DNA from: an uncultured Clostridia bacterium
GTDB lineage: Bacteria > Bacillota > Clostridia > UMGS1883
NCBI GenBank assembly: GCA_947630525.1
Contig: CANRHW010000072.1
Coordinates: 1 to 7,910 of the forward strand
Direction: 5' to 3'
Length of the DNA stretch: 7,910 nt
The position numbers and the translations under genes were made by a program. Shown piece after piece: positions 1 through 6,017 of the stretch. The notes below the pieces were generated by a model. It was not told where the DNA came from and did no database searches. It saw only the letters and a list, made by a program, of their open reading frames with translations. The stretch's first letter is position 1, and each line of letters begins with the position of its first letter.

Positions 1-621
1 GAGAGCGTAGAGGTAGTAATTGCCGGATATCAGCGCAAAAACGCTTCCATCTCCCGCCATGAAAAAGAGATAGTTGCCTATCACGAGATAGGTCACGCCC
101 TCGTGGCCGCCCGCCAGTCGAATTCCGCCCCGGTGCACAAGATAACCATAATCCCCCGTACCTCCGGTGCTTTGGGCTATACTATGCAGGTGGAGGAGGA
201 CGAGCGCTTCCTTATGAGCAAGGACGAGGCCTTTAATAAAATAGCCACCTTTACCGGCGGTCGTGCGGCGGAGGAGCTTATTTTCGGCTCGGTGACCACC
301 GGCGCGGCCAACGATATCGAGCAGGCAACCCGCATTGCAAGGGCAATGGTCACCCGTTACGGCATGAGCGAGAACTTTGATATGACCGCCCTCGAAACCG
401 TGACCAATCAATATCTGGGCGGCGATACGTCGCTCATGTGCAGCGCCGAGACCGCGGCCAAGGTCGACGCCGAAGTGGTAGACCTGATACGCCGGGCCCA
501 TGAAAAGGCCATCGGCATCCTTAAAAACGACATGAATAAGCTCCATGAACTGGCCGGTTATCTGCTGGAAAGAGAAACTATCACCGGCGATGAATTTATG
601 AATATTTTGAAGAGCGAATGA
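1..621 (+). CDS. ftsH: ATP-dependent zinc metalloprotease FtsH, C-terminal fragment (5' end outside window)
   Basis: This is the last 206 residues of FtsH, the membrane-anchored AAA+ protease that degrades misfolded membrane proteins and some short-lived cytosolic ones. The frame is open from base 1, so the AAA+ domain and N-terminal membrane segments lie to the left of the window. The visible part is the end of the AAA lid and the whole M41 peptidase domain. The zinc motif HEIGH is at fragment residues 28-32 (bases 82-96), with two His ligands and the catalytic Glu. The third ligand is expected to be the Asp of GAANDIEQAT, at residue 105. GGRAAEELIFG and the RYGMSENF region are also family-typical. 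HEIGH instead of the commoner HEAGH, and the IIPRTSGALGYTMQ stretch, recall clostridial FtsH proteins. The protein ends soon after the protease domain, without a long tail. A GTG at 103 is internal and not a real start. It is the first visible gene of a rightward operon. Confidence 0.95.
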   Translation, partial: ESVEVVIAGYQRKNASISRHEKEIVAYHEIGHALVAARQSNSAPVHKITIIPRTSGALGYTMQVEEDERFLMSKDEAFNKIATFTGGRAAEELIFGSVTTGAANDIEQATRIARAMVTRYGMSENFDMTALETVTNQYLGGDTSLMCSAETAAKVDAEVVDLIRRAHEKAIGILKNDMNKLHELAGYLLERETITGDEFMNILKSE

Positions 622-673
622 GTGAGCGCCGTTTTGTCGGTGTGAAGTGTCCGCAAAAAAATCCCTGTGGAAC

Positions 674-677
674 GGAG
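674..677 (+). promoter_or_regulatory. Shine-Dalgarno GGAG that fixes the start of the S26-like gene
   Basis: GGAG lies 7 nt before the ATG at 685. The longer reading frame could begin at a GTG at 667, but the A-rich sequence before that codon has no Shine-Dalgarno-like motif. The ATG at 685 is therefore preferred, which removes six residues from the N-terminus. Confidence 0.7.
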
Positions 678-684
678 TGACAAA

Positions 685-1143
685 ATGCTTTCGGCAAATT
701 TTGACGAACTTTTGCCCATAATCGAAGACGAGATATCCTCCGGGGGCAAGGTGCGCTTTAAGCCCCGGGGGCGCAGCATGCTGCCATTTTTAAAGGAGAG
801 CCGCGACGAGGTGGTGCTGACCGCCCCGCCTGAAAGGCTCAAAAAATACGATATACCCTTTTACCGGCGCAGGGATGGGGGCTTTGTTCTTCACCGGGTA
901 GTGGGCTTCGGCCCGGACGGAAGCTACACCATGTGCGGCGACAATCAGTATATCCGCGAAAAGGGCATCGCGCATGATCAGATAATCGGCCTTGTGGAGG
1001 GCGTTTACCGCAAGGGCAAATACATACCCGCCGGGGCCGCGTTTTATAGGATATGGGGCTTTTGGTGGCCGAAGCTGATGTGGTGCCGGGGCTTTTTGCC
1101 GCGGGCGTACAGAAAAATCAAACGAATGATGGTGAAGCAATGA
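685..1143 (+). CDS. Small S24/S26-family (signal-peptidase-like) protein with Ser/His active site
   Basis: A 152-residue protein (158 if started at the GTG at 667). It matches the type I signal peptidase / LexA-type fold. Box B is PRGRSMLP, with the presumed nucleophile Ser31. A box C-like segment KKYDIPFYRR follows. Box D reads LHRVVG, with His70 where bacterial signal peptidases have the general-base Lys of KRVIG. Box E is CGDNQ, with Asp86. A Ser/His arrangement is known from the ER-type (Sec11/SipW-like) branch. Unlike true signal peptidases, it has no N-terminal hydrophobic anchor. The only hydrophobic stretch is a short Trp/Phe-rich segment near residues 119-140, followed by a basic tail, which might touch the membrane. 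It lies 63 nt after ftsH, and its stop overlaps the next ATG, so it is probably co-transcribed with both neighbours. Substrate and activity are unknown; it could be a processing peptidase, a regulator or an inactive relative. Confidence 0.8.
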   Translation: MLSANFDELLPIIEDEISSGGKVRFKPRGRSMLPFLKESRDEVVLTAPPERLKKYDIPFYRRRDGGFVLHRVVGFGPDGSYTMCGDNQYIREKGIAHDQIIGLVEGVYRKGKYIPAGAAFYRIWGFWWPKLMWCRGFLPRAYRKIKRMMVKQ

Positions 1144-2378
1144 TAACAATAGACGATAAAATAGTCCGTCTCGCCGCCGAGGCGGAGGCGGAGCTGGCGG
1201 AAAGATTTAAAGCCATTGACGATACCGCCTTTTTTAATCAGAAAAAGGTCTTGCAGGCCTTTATTGACAATCGCGTTGGCACGGCTAATTTTAACCCTAC
1301 CACCGGCTACGGCTATGACGACGGGGGCCGGGAAGCCCTCGACAGGATATACGCCCAGGTTTTCGGGGCTGAGGCCGCCCTTGTGCGCCACAATATCGTT
1401 AACGGCACACACTGTCTCGCCATAGCGCTGTTTGCGGTGCTCAGGCCCGGCGATACCCTGTTGGCCGTCACCGGCAAGCCCTACGACACCCTTGAAGAGG
1501 TCATCGGCATCAGCGGCGGCGGCATAGGCAGCCTTCGTGAGTTCGGCGTTAAATATGAGCAGGTAGACCTCCTTGACGGAAAGCCGGACATAGAGGCAAT
1601 AAAAAAAGCCGTCCACGGCGGGGTAAAGGCCGTAATTATACAGCGCTCCAAGGGCTACGACTGGCGCGACTCGGTGGGCGTGGACGGGATAGGCGAGATA
1701 ATCGCCGCCGTGCGTCAGGTAAAGCCCGATACGGTCTGCATAGTGGACAACTGCTACGGCGAATTTGTGGAAAAGACCGAACCAACCCAAGTGGACGCCG
1801 ACCTTGTAGTTGGCAGCCTTATCAAAAATCCCGGCGGCGGCCTGGCCCAGACAGGCGGATATTTGGCCGGAAAGGCAAAATATGTGGAAATGGCCGCATA
1901 CCGCCAGACCTGCCCCGGTATCGGGGCCGAGTGCGGGGCTACGCTGGGGCAGAACCGCTTTATGTATCAGGGCCTGTTTATGGCGCCCCACGCCGTAGCC
2001 CAGGCGGTCAAGGCTGCGGCCCTCTGCGGCGGCATTATGGAGCGGTTGGGCTACGAGGTCAATCCCAGGCCCGCCGACAGCCGCAGCGATATAATTCAGG
2101 CGATAAAATTCGGAGATAAAGAAAAGCTCATAAGGTTTATTCAGGCAATTCAGTCCGCGTCCCCGGTGGACAGCTACGCTCTGCCGCTGCCTTGGGATAT
2201 GCCGGGCTACCGGCACCAGGTGATCATGGCGGCGGGCACCTTTGTTTCCGGCGCAAGCATTGAACTCAGCGCCGACGCCCCGATTAAGCCGCCGTACGTG
2301 TGCTTTATGCAGGGTGGGCTCACCTATGAAAGCGCAAAGATTGCCGTTATGCACGGTGCGAGTGAGCTCCTGAAGTAA
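1140..2378 (+). CDS. Methionine gamma-lyase-like PLP enzyme (aluminium resistance protein family)
   Basis: A 412-residue PLP-dependent fold-type I enzyme of the Met_gamma_lyase / 'aluminium resistance' family, close to the usual length. Family features are the N-terminal NFNPTTGYGYDDGGRE segment, the RHNIVNGTHCLAIAL stretch early in the large domain, the cofactor-ring Asp203 in VDNCYGEFVE, and the presumed Schiff-base Lys229 in GSLIKNPGGG. The rest of the large domain and a C-terminal small domain follow without interruption. The frame is open upstream to 1053, but the ATG at 1140 is chosen because GGTGA sits 4 nt before it and it overlaps the upstream TGA as ATGA, a translational-coupling arrangement. 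The family is annotated as C-S lyase or transaminase-like on fold alone. In other Clostridia it often sits near miaA, hfq or lexA (recalled knowledge), whereas here it follows ftsH. The true substrate is not settled by the sequence, and the aluminium name is historical. Confidence 0.9.
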   Translation: MITIDDKIVRLAAEAEAELAERFKAIDDTAFFNQKKVLQAFIDNRVGTANFNPTTGYGYDDGGREALDRIYAQVFGAEAALVRHNIVNGTHCLAIALFAVLRPGDTLLAVTGKPYDTLEEVIGISGGGIGSLREFGVKYEQVDLLDGKPDIEAIKKAVHGGVKAVIIQRSKGYDWRDSVGVDGIGEIIAAVRQVKPDTVCIVDNCYGEFVEKTEPTQVDADLVVGSLIKNPGGGLAQTGGYLAGKAKYVEMAAYRQTCPGIGAECGATLGQNRFMYQGLFMAPHAVAQAVKAAALCGGIMERLGYEVNPRPADSRSDIIQAIKFGDKEKLIRFIQAIQSASPVDSYALPLPWDMPGYRHQVIMAAGTFVSGASIELSADAPIKPPYVCFMQGGLTYESAKIAVMHGASELLK

Positions 2379-2426
2379 AAAAAGTAATGGGAGCCGCTAA
2401 AAGGTTAACCTTTTAGCGGCCCCCAT
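2377..2426. terminator. Bidirectional intrinsic terminator between convergent operons
   Basis: A perfect 28-bp palindrome spans 2393-2420, with arms GCCGCTAAAAGGTT and AACCTTTTAGCGGC. After one A/C mismatch it is extended by ATGGG (2387-2391) pairing with CCCAT (2422-2426). On the minus strand the stem is followed by a run of seven T (complement of A 2377-2383), so it is a strong terminator for lon-engB. In the plus direction the following tract is weaker (TTTACT), but the stem probably also ends the ftsH operon. It falls exactly between the two converging stop codons. Confidence 0.85.
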
Positions 2427-3017
2427 TTACTCTACGCCAGTGAGCTCAAGTATGGCCTCCCAGGCGTCATCAATGCCTAACCCGGTTTCGCCGCTGACGG
2501 GGATAAGTATGTCCTCGTCCTCCAAATTCAGAGCGTAGTATATTTCGTCCAGGTGGTCGTTAAGCTTGGTCTTAGGTATTTTGTCGCATTTTGTGGCCAG
2601 CACAAGGGCATAACCCTGCCGCTCCCTTATCCAACCCAGCATGGTCTTGTCGTCCTGCGTGGGGGAGTGGCGGGCGTCCACCAGGATTGCGGTACATTTA
2701 AGCTGTTCGCGGGTATTAAGGTAGGTCTCTATCATTGAGGCCCACTTTTTCTTTTCTTCCTTGCTGACCTGGGCGTAGCCGTAACCCGGCAGGTCCACAA
2801 AGTGCAGACAGCCGTCGATATCGTAAAAGTTTATCGTCGCCGTCTTGCCGGGTTTGGAGCTGGTGCGGGCAAGGCTTTTGCGGCCCAACAGCTTGTTTAT
2901 GAGCGAGCTTTTGCCCACGTTGCTGCGCCCGGCAAAGGCAATTTCGGGAAAATCTGTCTTGGGATACTGAGACGGAGAAACGGCGCTTATAGTTAAGGCG
3001 GCGTTATGAATATTCAT
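2427..3017 (-). CDS. engB: Ribosome biogenesis GTPase EngB/YsxC/YihA
   Basis: A 196-residue TrmE-Era-EngA-EngB-Septin-like GTPase needed for late assembly of the 50S ribosomal subunit. The G motifs are in order: G1 GRSNVGKSS (residues 30-38, P-loop Lys36), the G2 region PGKTATINF with its Thr near 59-61, G3 DLPGYG (75-80), G4 TKCD (142-145) and G5 SGETGLG (175-181). Length and architecture are normal and the gene looks intact. The ATG at 3017 overlaps the end of lon by 14 nt. An AAGGAG-type Shine-Dalgarno lies inside the lon coding region about 11 nt upstream (minus strand, near 3029-3035). The lon-engB (lonA-ysxC) pair is conserved in Bacillus and relatives, so co-transcription from the lon promoter is expected. 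The palindrome at 2393-2420 closes the transcript. Confidence 0.97.
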   Translation of the reverse strand: MNIHNAALTISAVSPSQYPKTDFPEIAFAGRSNVGKSSLINKLLGRKSLARTSSKPGKTATINFYDIDGCLHFVDLPGYGYAQVSKEEKKKWASMIETYLNTREQLKCTAILVDARHSPTQDDKTMLGWIRERQGYALVLATKCDKIPKTKLNDHLDEIYYALNLEDEDILIPVSGETGLGIDDAWEAILELTGVE

Positions 3018-5409
3018 GGTGCAAGGGTCTCCTTTCCACCTGTACCGACGGTGCGGGAGGCAGCAAAAGCTCCTTTGCCTCGGCTACCGGGACGAGGGCA
3101 AGGTCAAGGACTTCGCGGCAGTTCTTGACGGTTATAAAGGTGACGTTTTCCCGGACGGCGGGAGCCAATTCTTCAAGGTCCTTTTTATTTTCTTCGGGAA
3201 TTATGACGGTTTTTATACCGAGCCTGTAGGCCGCAAGAGACTTTTCTTTAAGTCCGCCGATGGCCAGCACCCTGCCGCGGAGCGTGATTTCGCCGGTCAT
3301 GGCGATATCGCTCCGTGCCGGACGGCGGGTGAGCGCACTTGCCACGGCAGTTGCCATGGTGATGCCGGCGCTGGGGCCGTCTTTGGGGGTAGCTCCCTCG
3401 GGAATGTGTATGTGTAGGTCCTTTGTCTTATAAAAATCGCCGTCTATTTTCAGCTCCCGGGCCATTGAGCGCACAAAGCTGACCGCGGCTTTTGCGGATT
3501 CTTTCATTACGTCGCCCAGGCTGCCGGTCAGTTCGAGCTTGCCTGTGCCGTCCAACACGCTGACCTCGATGTCGAGCGTGTCGCCGCCCACGCTGGTCCA
3601 GGCCAGGCCGGTCACTACGCCGACGCGGGGCTCGCTTTCCCTTACGGGGTCGAGGAACTTTTTAGGCCCGAGATATTTGTGCAGATTGGTACGGCTGACG
3701 CTGACGCTGCGCTTGCCCCGCACTATCTCCGTCGCAGCCTTGCGGCAGATGGTGCGCAGCTCCCTTTCAAGGTTGCGCACGCCCGCCTCACAGGTGTAGC
3801 CGCTTATTACGGCCTCAACGGCGTCGTCTTTCATTTTGAAAGAGCTTTTTTTCAATCCGTGGCGCTCGGCCTGTTTTGGCAGCAGGTGGCGCAGGGCAAT
3901 CTGCTGCTTTTCTTCCCGGGTATAGCTCGTCAGTTCAATGACCTCCATGCGGTCAAGCAGGGGCCGTGGCACCGGGTCAAGGGAGTTGGCCGTCGTTATG
4001 AAAAGCACCCTTGAAAGGTCCATTGGCAGCTCCAGATAGTTGTCGCGGAAGGTGGAGTTTTGCTCCCCGTCCAGCACCTCCAGCAAAGCGGCCGCGGGGT
4101 CGCCGTGACCGTCGCTGCATACCTTGTCGATTTCGTCCAGCAGTATCAGCGGATTCATGCTGCCGGCCTGCTTTATTGCGGTCACAAGCCGGCCGGGCAT
4201 GGCGCCCACGTAGGTCTTGCGGTGGCCGCGTATTTCGGCTTCGTCGCGGACGCCACCCAGACTCATACGGGCAAATTTGCGGCCCGTAGCCTCGGCCAGG
4301 GAACGGGCGATGGAGGTTTTGCCAACTCCGGGAGGCCCGACCAGGCACAGCACCGTGCCCTGTGCCTTCCCGGTAAGATTGGCAACTGCCAACTGCTCCA
4401 CGATACGCTCCTTTACTTTTTCAAGGCCGTAGTGGTCGCGCTCCAGTATGGCGGCGGCGTTTACAATATCGTTGTTTTCTTCGGTGACAACCTGCCAGGG
4501 CAGCTCCAGTATCAAATCCAGATACGCCCGTGAAACGGCGTTCTCCGGGGAGGACGGGGCGGTGCGGTCCATGCGGCGGGCCTCGGCCAGGGCGGCCTCT
4601 TTAACATAGTCGGGGAGGGGAGCGGCGTTGATTTTTTCTATGTACGAGTCCGCCTCCGAGTCCTCGTATTCGCCGAGCTCCTCTTTTATTGCCCGTACCT
4701 GTTCCCGCAGGAAGTAGTCCCGATTGTTCTGTTCCATCTGCTCGTTTACTCTGTCGAGGATAAGGGCCTCGGCCTCGATAATTTTCAGTTCTGTGCTTAC
4801 GGCCCTGATGAGCTTTTGCATACGTTCCGCAAGGCTGAGAGCCTCTAATATCTCCTGCTTATCCTCAATGCGTACAAGTATGTTCCCGGCCAGGGAATCC
4901 AGCATGGAATCCGGGTCGAGCTGGAACACGTGCGCAAAAAATATTTCCGGCGGAAAGGCGTTGTTTTCCCGACCGCCCATTATGCGAAATCCCTCGACAA
5001 GCGTTTTCAGGCGGCGCGTACCGGCTTCGAGTTCAATGGGGGATATGTCGTTTTCGCTTGGACAAATGTTCACCGCCGCCCTGAAACATTCTCCGTCGTC
5101 GGAGAAGCCCGTCAACGAGGCGCGGTAAAGCCCCTCTATGTGAATACGAACGCCCCCGTCGCCAAGATCGATCTTTTGCTTTATCTTTGCCACTGTGCCA
5201 AGCCCGTAAAGGTCCGCGCCGGTCACGTTTTCAACGTTTTCGTCCTTTTGCGACACAAGCAGTATCAGCCTGTCGCCGGCCAAGGCCTTTTCCACGGCGG
5301 CCACGGATTTTGGCCGGGCCACGTCGAAGCTCAGATTCATATATGGAAATACCACCAGGCTGCGCACGGCGATAAGCGGCATGGTTCTCTTTTTTGTCGG
5401 TCTTGCCAT
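3004..5409 (-). CDS. lon: ATP-dependent serine protease Lon (LonA type)
   Basis: A complete cytosolic LonA protease of 801 residues, close to the usual length. It unfolds and degrades damaged and regulatory proteins. The N-terminal substrate-binding domain starts with PLIAVRSLVVFP and extends to roughly residue 200. A coiled linker follows (around 200-300, including EQVRAIKEELGE). The AAA+ module has Walker A GPPGVGKTS at 358-366 (Lys364) and Walker B ILLDEIDK with Asp425/Glu426. The protease domain has the catalytic Ser680 in DGPSAG and Lys723 in GGLKEK. The 43-residue Ser-Lys spacing matches E. coli Lon (S679/K722). A short Pro-rich tail ends the protein. The start at 5409 (MARPTKKR) is preferred over an in-frame ATG at 5427 because AGGTGA lies a few bases before 5409 and overlaps the upstream ATG, which itself has no Shine-Dalgarno. 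A sigma-A promoter lies 41 bp upstream, and engB overlaps the 3' end. Confidence 0.98.
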   Translation of the reverse strand: MARPTKKRTMPLIAVRSLVVFPYMNLSFDVARPKSVAAVEKALAGDRLILLVSQKDENVENVTGADLYGLGTVAKIKQKIDLGDGGVRIHIEGLYRASLTGFSDDGECFRAAVNICPSENDISPIELEAGTRRLKTLVEGFRIMGGRENNAFPPEIFFAHVFQLDPDSMLDSLAGNILVRIEDKQEILEALSLAERMQKLIRAVSTELKIIEAEALILDRVNEQMEQNNRDYFLREQVRAIKEELGEYEDSEADSYIEKINAAPLPDYVKEAALAEARRMDRTAPSSPENAVSRAYLDLILELPWQVVTEENNDIVNAAAILERDHYGLEKVKERIVEQLAVANLTGKAQGTVLCLVGPPGVGKTSIARSLAEATGRKFARMSLGGVRDEAEIRGHRKTYVGAMPGRLVTAIKQAGSMNPLILLDEIDKVCSDGHGDPAAALLEVLDGEQNSTFRDNYLELPMDLSRVLFITTANSLDPVPRPLLDRMEVIELTSYTREEKQQIALRHLLPKQAERHGLKKSSFKMKDDAVEAVISGYTCEAGVRNLERELRTICRKAATEIVRGKRSVSVSRTNLHKYLGPKKFLDPVRESEPRVGVVTGLAWTSVGGDTLDIEVSVLDGTGKLELTGSLGDVMKESAKAAVSFVRSMARELKIDGDFYKTKDLHIHIPEGATPKDGPSAGITMATAVASALTRRPARSDIAMTGEITLRGRVLAIGGLKEKSLAAYRLGIKTVIIPEENKKDLEELAPAVRENVTFITVKNCREVLDLALVPVAEAKELLLPPAPSVQVERRPLHHEYS

Positions 5410-5415
5410 TGTTAT

Positions 5416-5424
5416 CTCACCTTT
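5416..5424 (-). promoter_or_regulatory. Ribosome binding site deciding the lon start
   Basis: On the minus strand AAAGGTGAG stands 6 nt before the ATG at 5409, and its AGGTGA part matches the anti-Shine-Dalgarno complement. The alternative ATG at 5425-5427 directly abuts this motif and has only A/T-rich sequence before it, so 5409 is the better start. Confidence 0.7.
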
Positions 5425-5449
5425 CATGGCATATTATTTTTGCGACTAT

Positions 5450-5478
5450 ATTATATAGGTTTTCTTACGCTAAGTCAA
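5450..5478 (-). promoter_or_regulatory. Sigma-A promoter of lon-engB
   Basis: On the minus strand TTGACT (5478-5473) and TATAAT (5455-5450) are separated by exactly 17 bp, a near-perfect housekeeping promoter. Transcription would start near 5443, giving a leader of about 35 nt before the lon ATG at 5409. The surroundings are A/T-rich. I saw no CIRCE element and no CtsR heptad repeat here, so classical HrcA or CtsR heat-shock control is not supported. Confidence 0.85.
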
Positions 5479-5488
5479 GAGAAAAATT

Positions 5489-5511
5489 GTAAAAGTTTAC
5501 GGGACCGTAAA
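5489..5511. promoter_or_regulatory. Candidate operator: three GTAAA/TTTAC half-sites upstream of the lon promoter
   Basis: GTAAA (5489-5493), TTTAC (5496-5500) and GTAAA (5507-5511) form two interlocking inverted repeats that share the middle half-site. One is GTAAA-AG-TTTAC and the other is TTTACGG-GA-CCGTAAA. The array ends about 11 bp upstream of the -35 box, a position that suits an activator or an upstream repressor site. I do not recognise the motif as that of a named regulator. No T-run follows on either strand, which argues against a terminator. Confidence 0.4.
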
Positions 5512-5605
5512 AAATGGCGCAGACCGTTCAAGGGCTGTATGTCCTTATTTAAGGCAAATTTGAGAATTATATGATTGGTCGGTGAGAATAATATGTTGTT
5601 AATGT

Positions 5606-5635
5606 AGAAAATTCGCCCTTACGAGCGAATTTTCT
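5606..5635. terminator. Hairpin, possible terminator upstream of lon
   Basis: AGAAAATTCGC (5606-5616) pairs perfectly with GCGAATTTTCT (5625-5635) around an 8-nt loop. On the plus strand the 3' arm is T-rich and runs into CATTTTA, a modest terminator-like tail. On the minus strand no T-run follows. No gene upstream on the plus strand obviously needs it. It may insulate lon from leftward transcription, or it may belong to the adjoining hairpin-rich element. Confidence 0.45.
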
Positions 5636-5680
5636 CATTTTATGCCCTTGAACTACGAACGAAAATCACCACTCGGCGGC

Positions 5681-5716
5681 GTCGGGGCAAAGCCCGTCTT
5701 TGCTCCGACCTTTTTT
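5681..5716 (+). terminator. Terminator-shaped hairpin with T6 tail (plus strand)
   Basis: GTCGGGGCAAAG (5681-5692) pairs with CTTTGCTCCGAC (5698-5709), with one G-U pair, around the 5-nt loop CCCGT. TTTTTT follows at 5711-5716. In shape this is a textbook intrinsic terminator for rightward transcription, yet no rightward gene precedes it within 3 kb. It may be part of a repeat element, or may end an unannotated transcript starting near 5540-5640. Confidence 0.5.
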
Positions 5717-5732
5717 CTTGCGAAAAAGGTTG
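5706..5732. repeat. Inverted repeat overlapping the T6 tail
   Basis: ACCTTTTT (5708-5715) pairs with AAAAAGGT (5723-5730) around a 7-nt loop, extendable by a G-U and a C-G pair to 5706/5732. It uses the last bases and the T-run of the hairpin at 5681-5709, so in RNA the two would compete. Confidence 0.5.
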
Positions 5733-5817
5733 TCGCACGAGAGCTTGCCCCTCCTTGTTTCGCAAAAGGTCACGCCGCGCTCCGGCTATTCGGGCGGTTA
5801 ATCCGCCCTCATAACGC

Positions 5818-5899
5818 CTCCGCTTGCTACCAACCTTTTGCGAGCTGGGGCCCCCACAAACAATGAAGTTGTTTGTGGGGAAAAGGAGGAGCAGCGGAG
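5818..5899. repeat. Nested inverted repeat with a perfect 12-bp core stem
   Basis: The core stem is CCCCACAAACAA (5852-5863) with TTGTTTGTGGGG (5869-5880) around the 5-nt loop TGAAG. Outside it CCTTTT (5834-5839) can pair with AAAAGG (5881-5886), and CTCCGCT (5818-5824) with AGCGGAG (5893-5899). These make one long, interrupted hairpin with an asymmetric internal loop that contains GGGGCCCC (5847-5854). No T-run follows on either strand, so it is not an intrinsic terminator. Confidence 0.6.
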
Positions 5900-5904
5900 T
5901 GAGC

Positions 5905-5932
5905 CGCGTTTTGATTTTTAAATCAAAACGTG
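5905..5932. repeat. 11-bp perfect inverted repeat
   Basis: CGTTTTGATTT (5907-5917) and AAATCAAAACG (5920-5930) are perfect complements separated by two bases. One further G-U and one C-G pair extend the stem to 5905/5932. No T-run follows on either side. A further CGTTTTG at 5952-5958 can pair with CAAAACG at 5924-5930, offering an alternative fold. Confidence 0.55.
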
Positions 5933-6017
5933 CGTAACACAGCTTGCGACGACGTTTTGCGCGATTTTTTGTTCGGCCCCGGATGTGTCTAAATGCCGCC
6001 GTTGGAGTTTTGCCCGG

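Larger units (their letters stand above)
5640..6017. other. Gene-free, hairpin-rich intergenic region (candidate dispersed repeat or structured RNA)
   Basis: About 380 bp between the LamG gene stop and the lon regulatory region without a credible gene. Short open frames exist on both strands, but none has a convincing start, Shine-Dalgarno or protein-like composition. The sequence holds several strong inverted repeats: 5681-5709, 5706-5732, 5792-5808, 5818-5899 (nested) and 5905-5932. There are also recurring variants of CGCAAAAGGT/ACCTTTTGCG, at 5721-5730, 5761-5770 and 5833-5842. Such a mixture of palindromes and recurring short words is typical of dispersed intergenic repeats or non-autonomous elements, but could also be a folded RNA. 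No transposase or clear target-site duplication was seen. Confidence 0.5.

Noticed and set aside
103..105. GTG as a start for a 172-residue protein
   Set aside because: The frame is open to base 1, and the HEIGH zinc motif lies before this codon, so it is internal to ftsH.
667..669. GTG start for the S26-like protein
   Set aside because: No Shine-Dalgarno precedes it, while the ATG at 685 has GGAG at 7 nt.
1044..2354. Long open frame (436 codons) on the minus strand
   Set aside because: It lies antisense to the complete, motif-bearing PLP enzyme. Its composition is of the antisense-shadow kind and it shows no recognisable domain.
4930..5574. Plus-strand open frame covering the start of lon and its promoter
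   Set aside because: It is antisense to the lon N-terminal domain and runs through the lon promoter. There is no Shine-Dalgarno and no protein-like pattern.
5560..5600. Rightward promoter for a transcript through the hairpin region
   Set aside because: TTGAGA (5560-5565) and AATAAT (5587-5592) are 21 bp apart, too far for a confident call.
5410..5640. CIRCE or CtsR operator at lon
   Set aside because: Neither the nine-base CIRCE arms nor the tandem GGTCAAA heptads are present.
5642..5866. 74-codon plus-strand open frame in the hairpin-rich region
   Set aside because: It starts inside the tail of a hairpin and spans several inverted repeats. No Shine-Dalgarno is visible and the product resembles translated repeat sequence.
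5606..6017. CRISPR array or tRNA
   Set aside because: There are no regularly spaced direct repeats. No cloverleaf with a T-loop GTTCRA motif was found.
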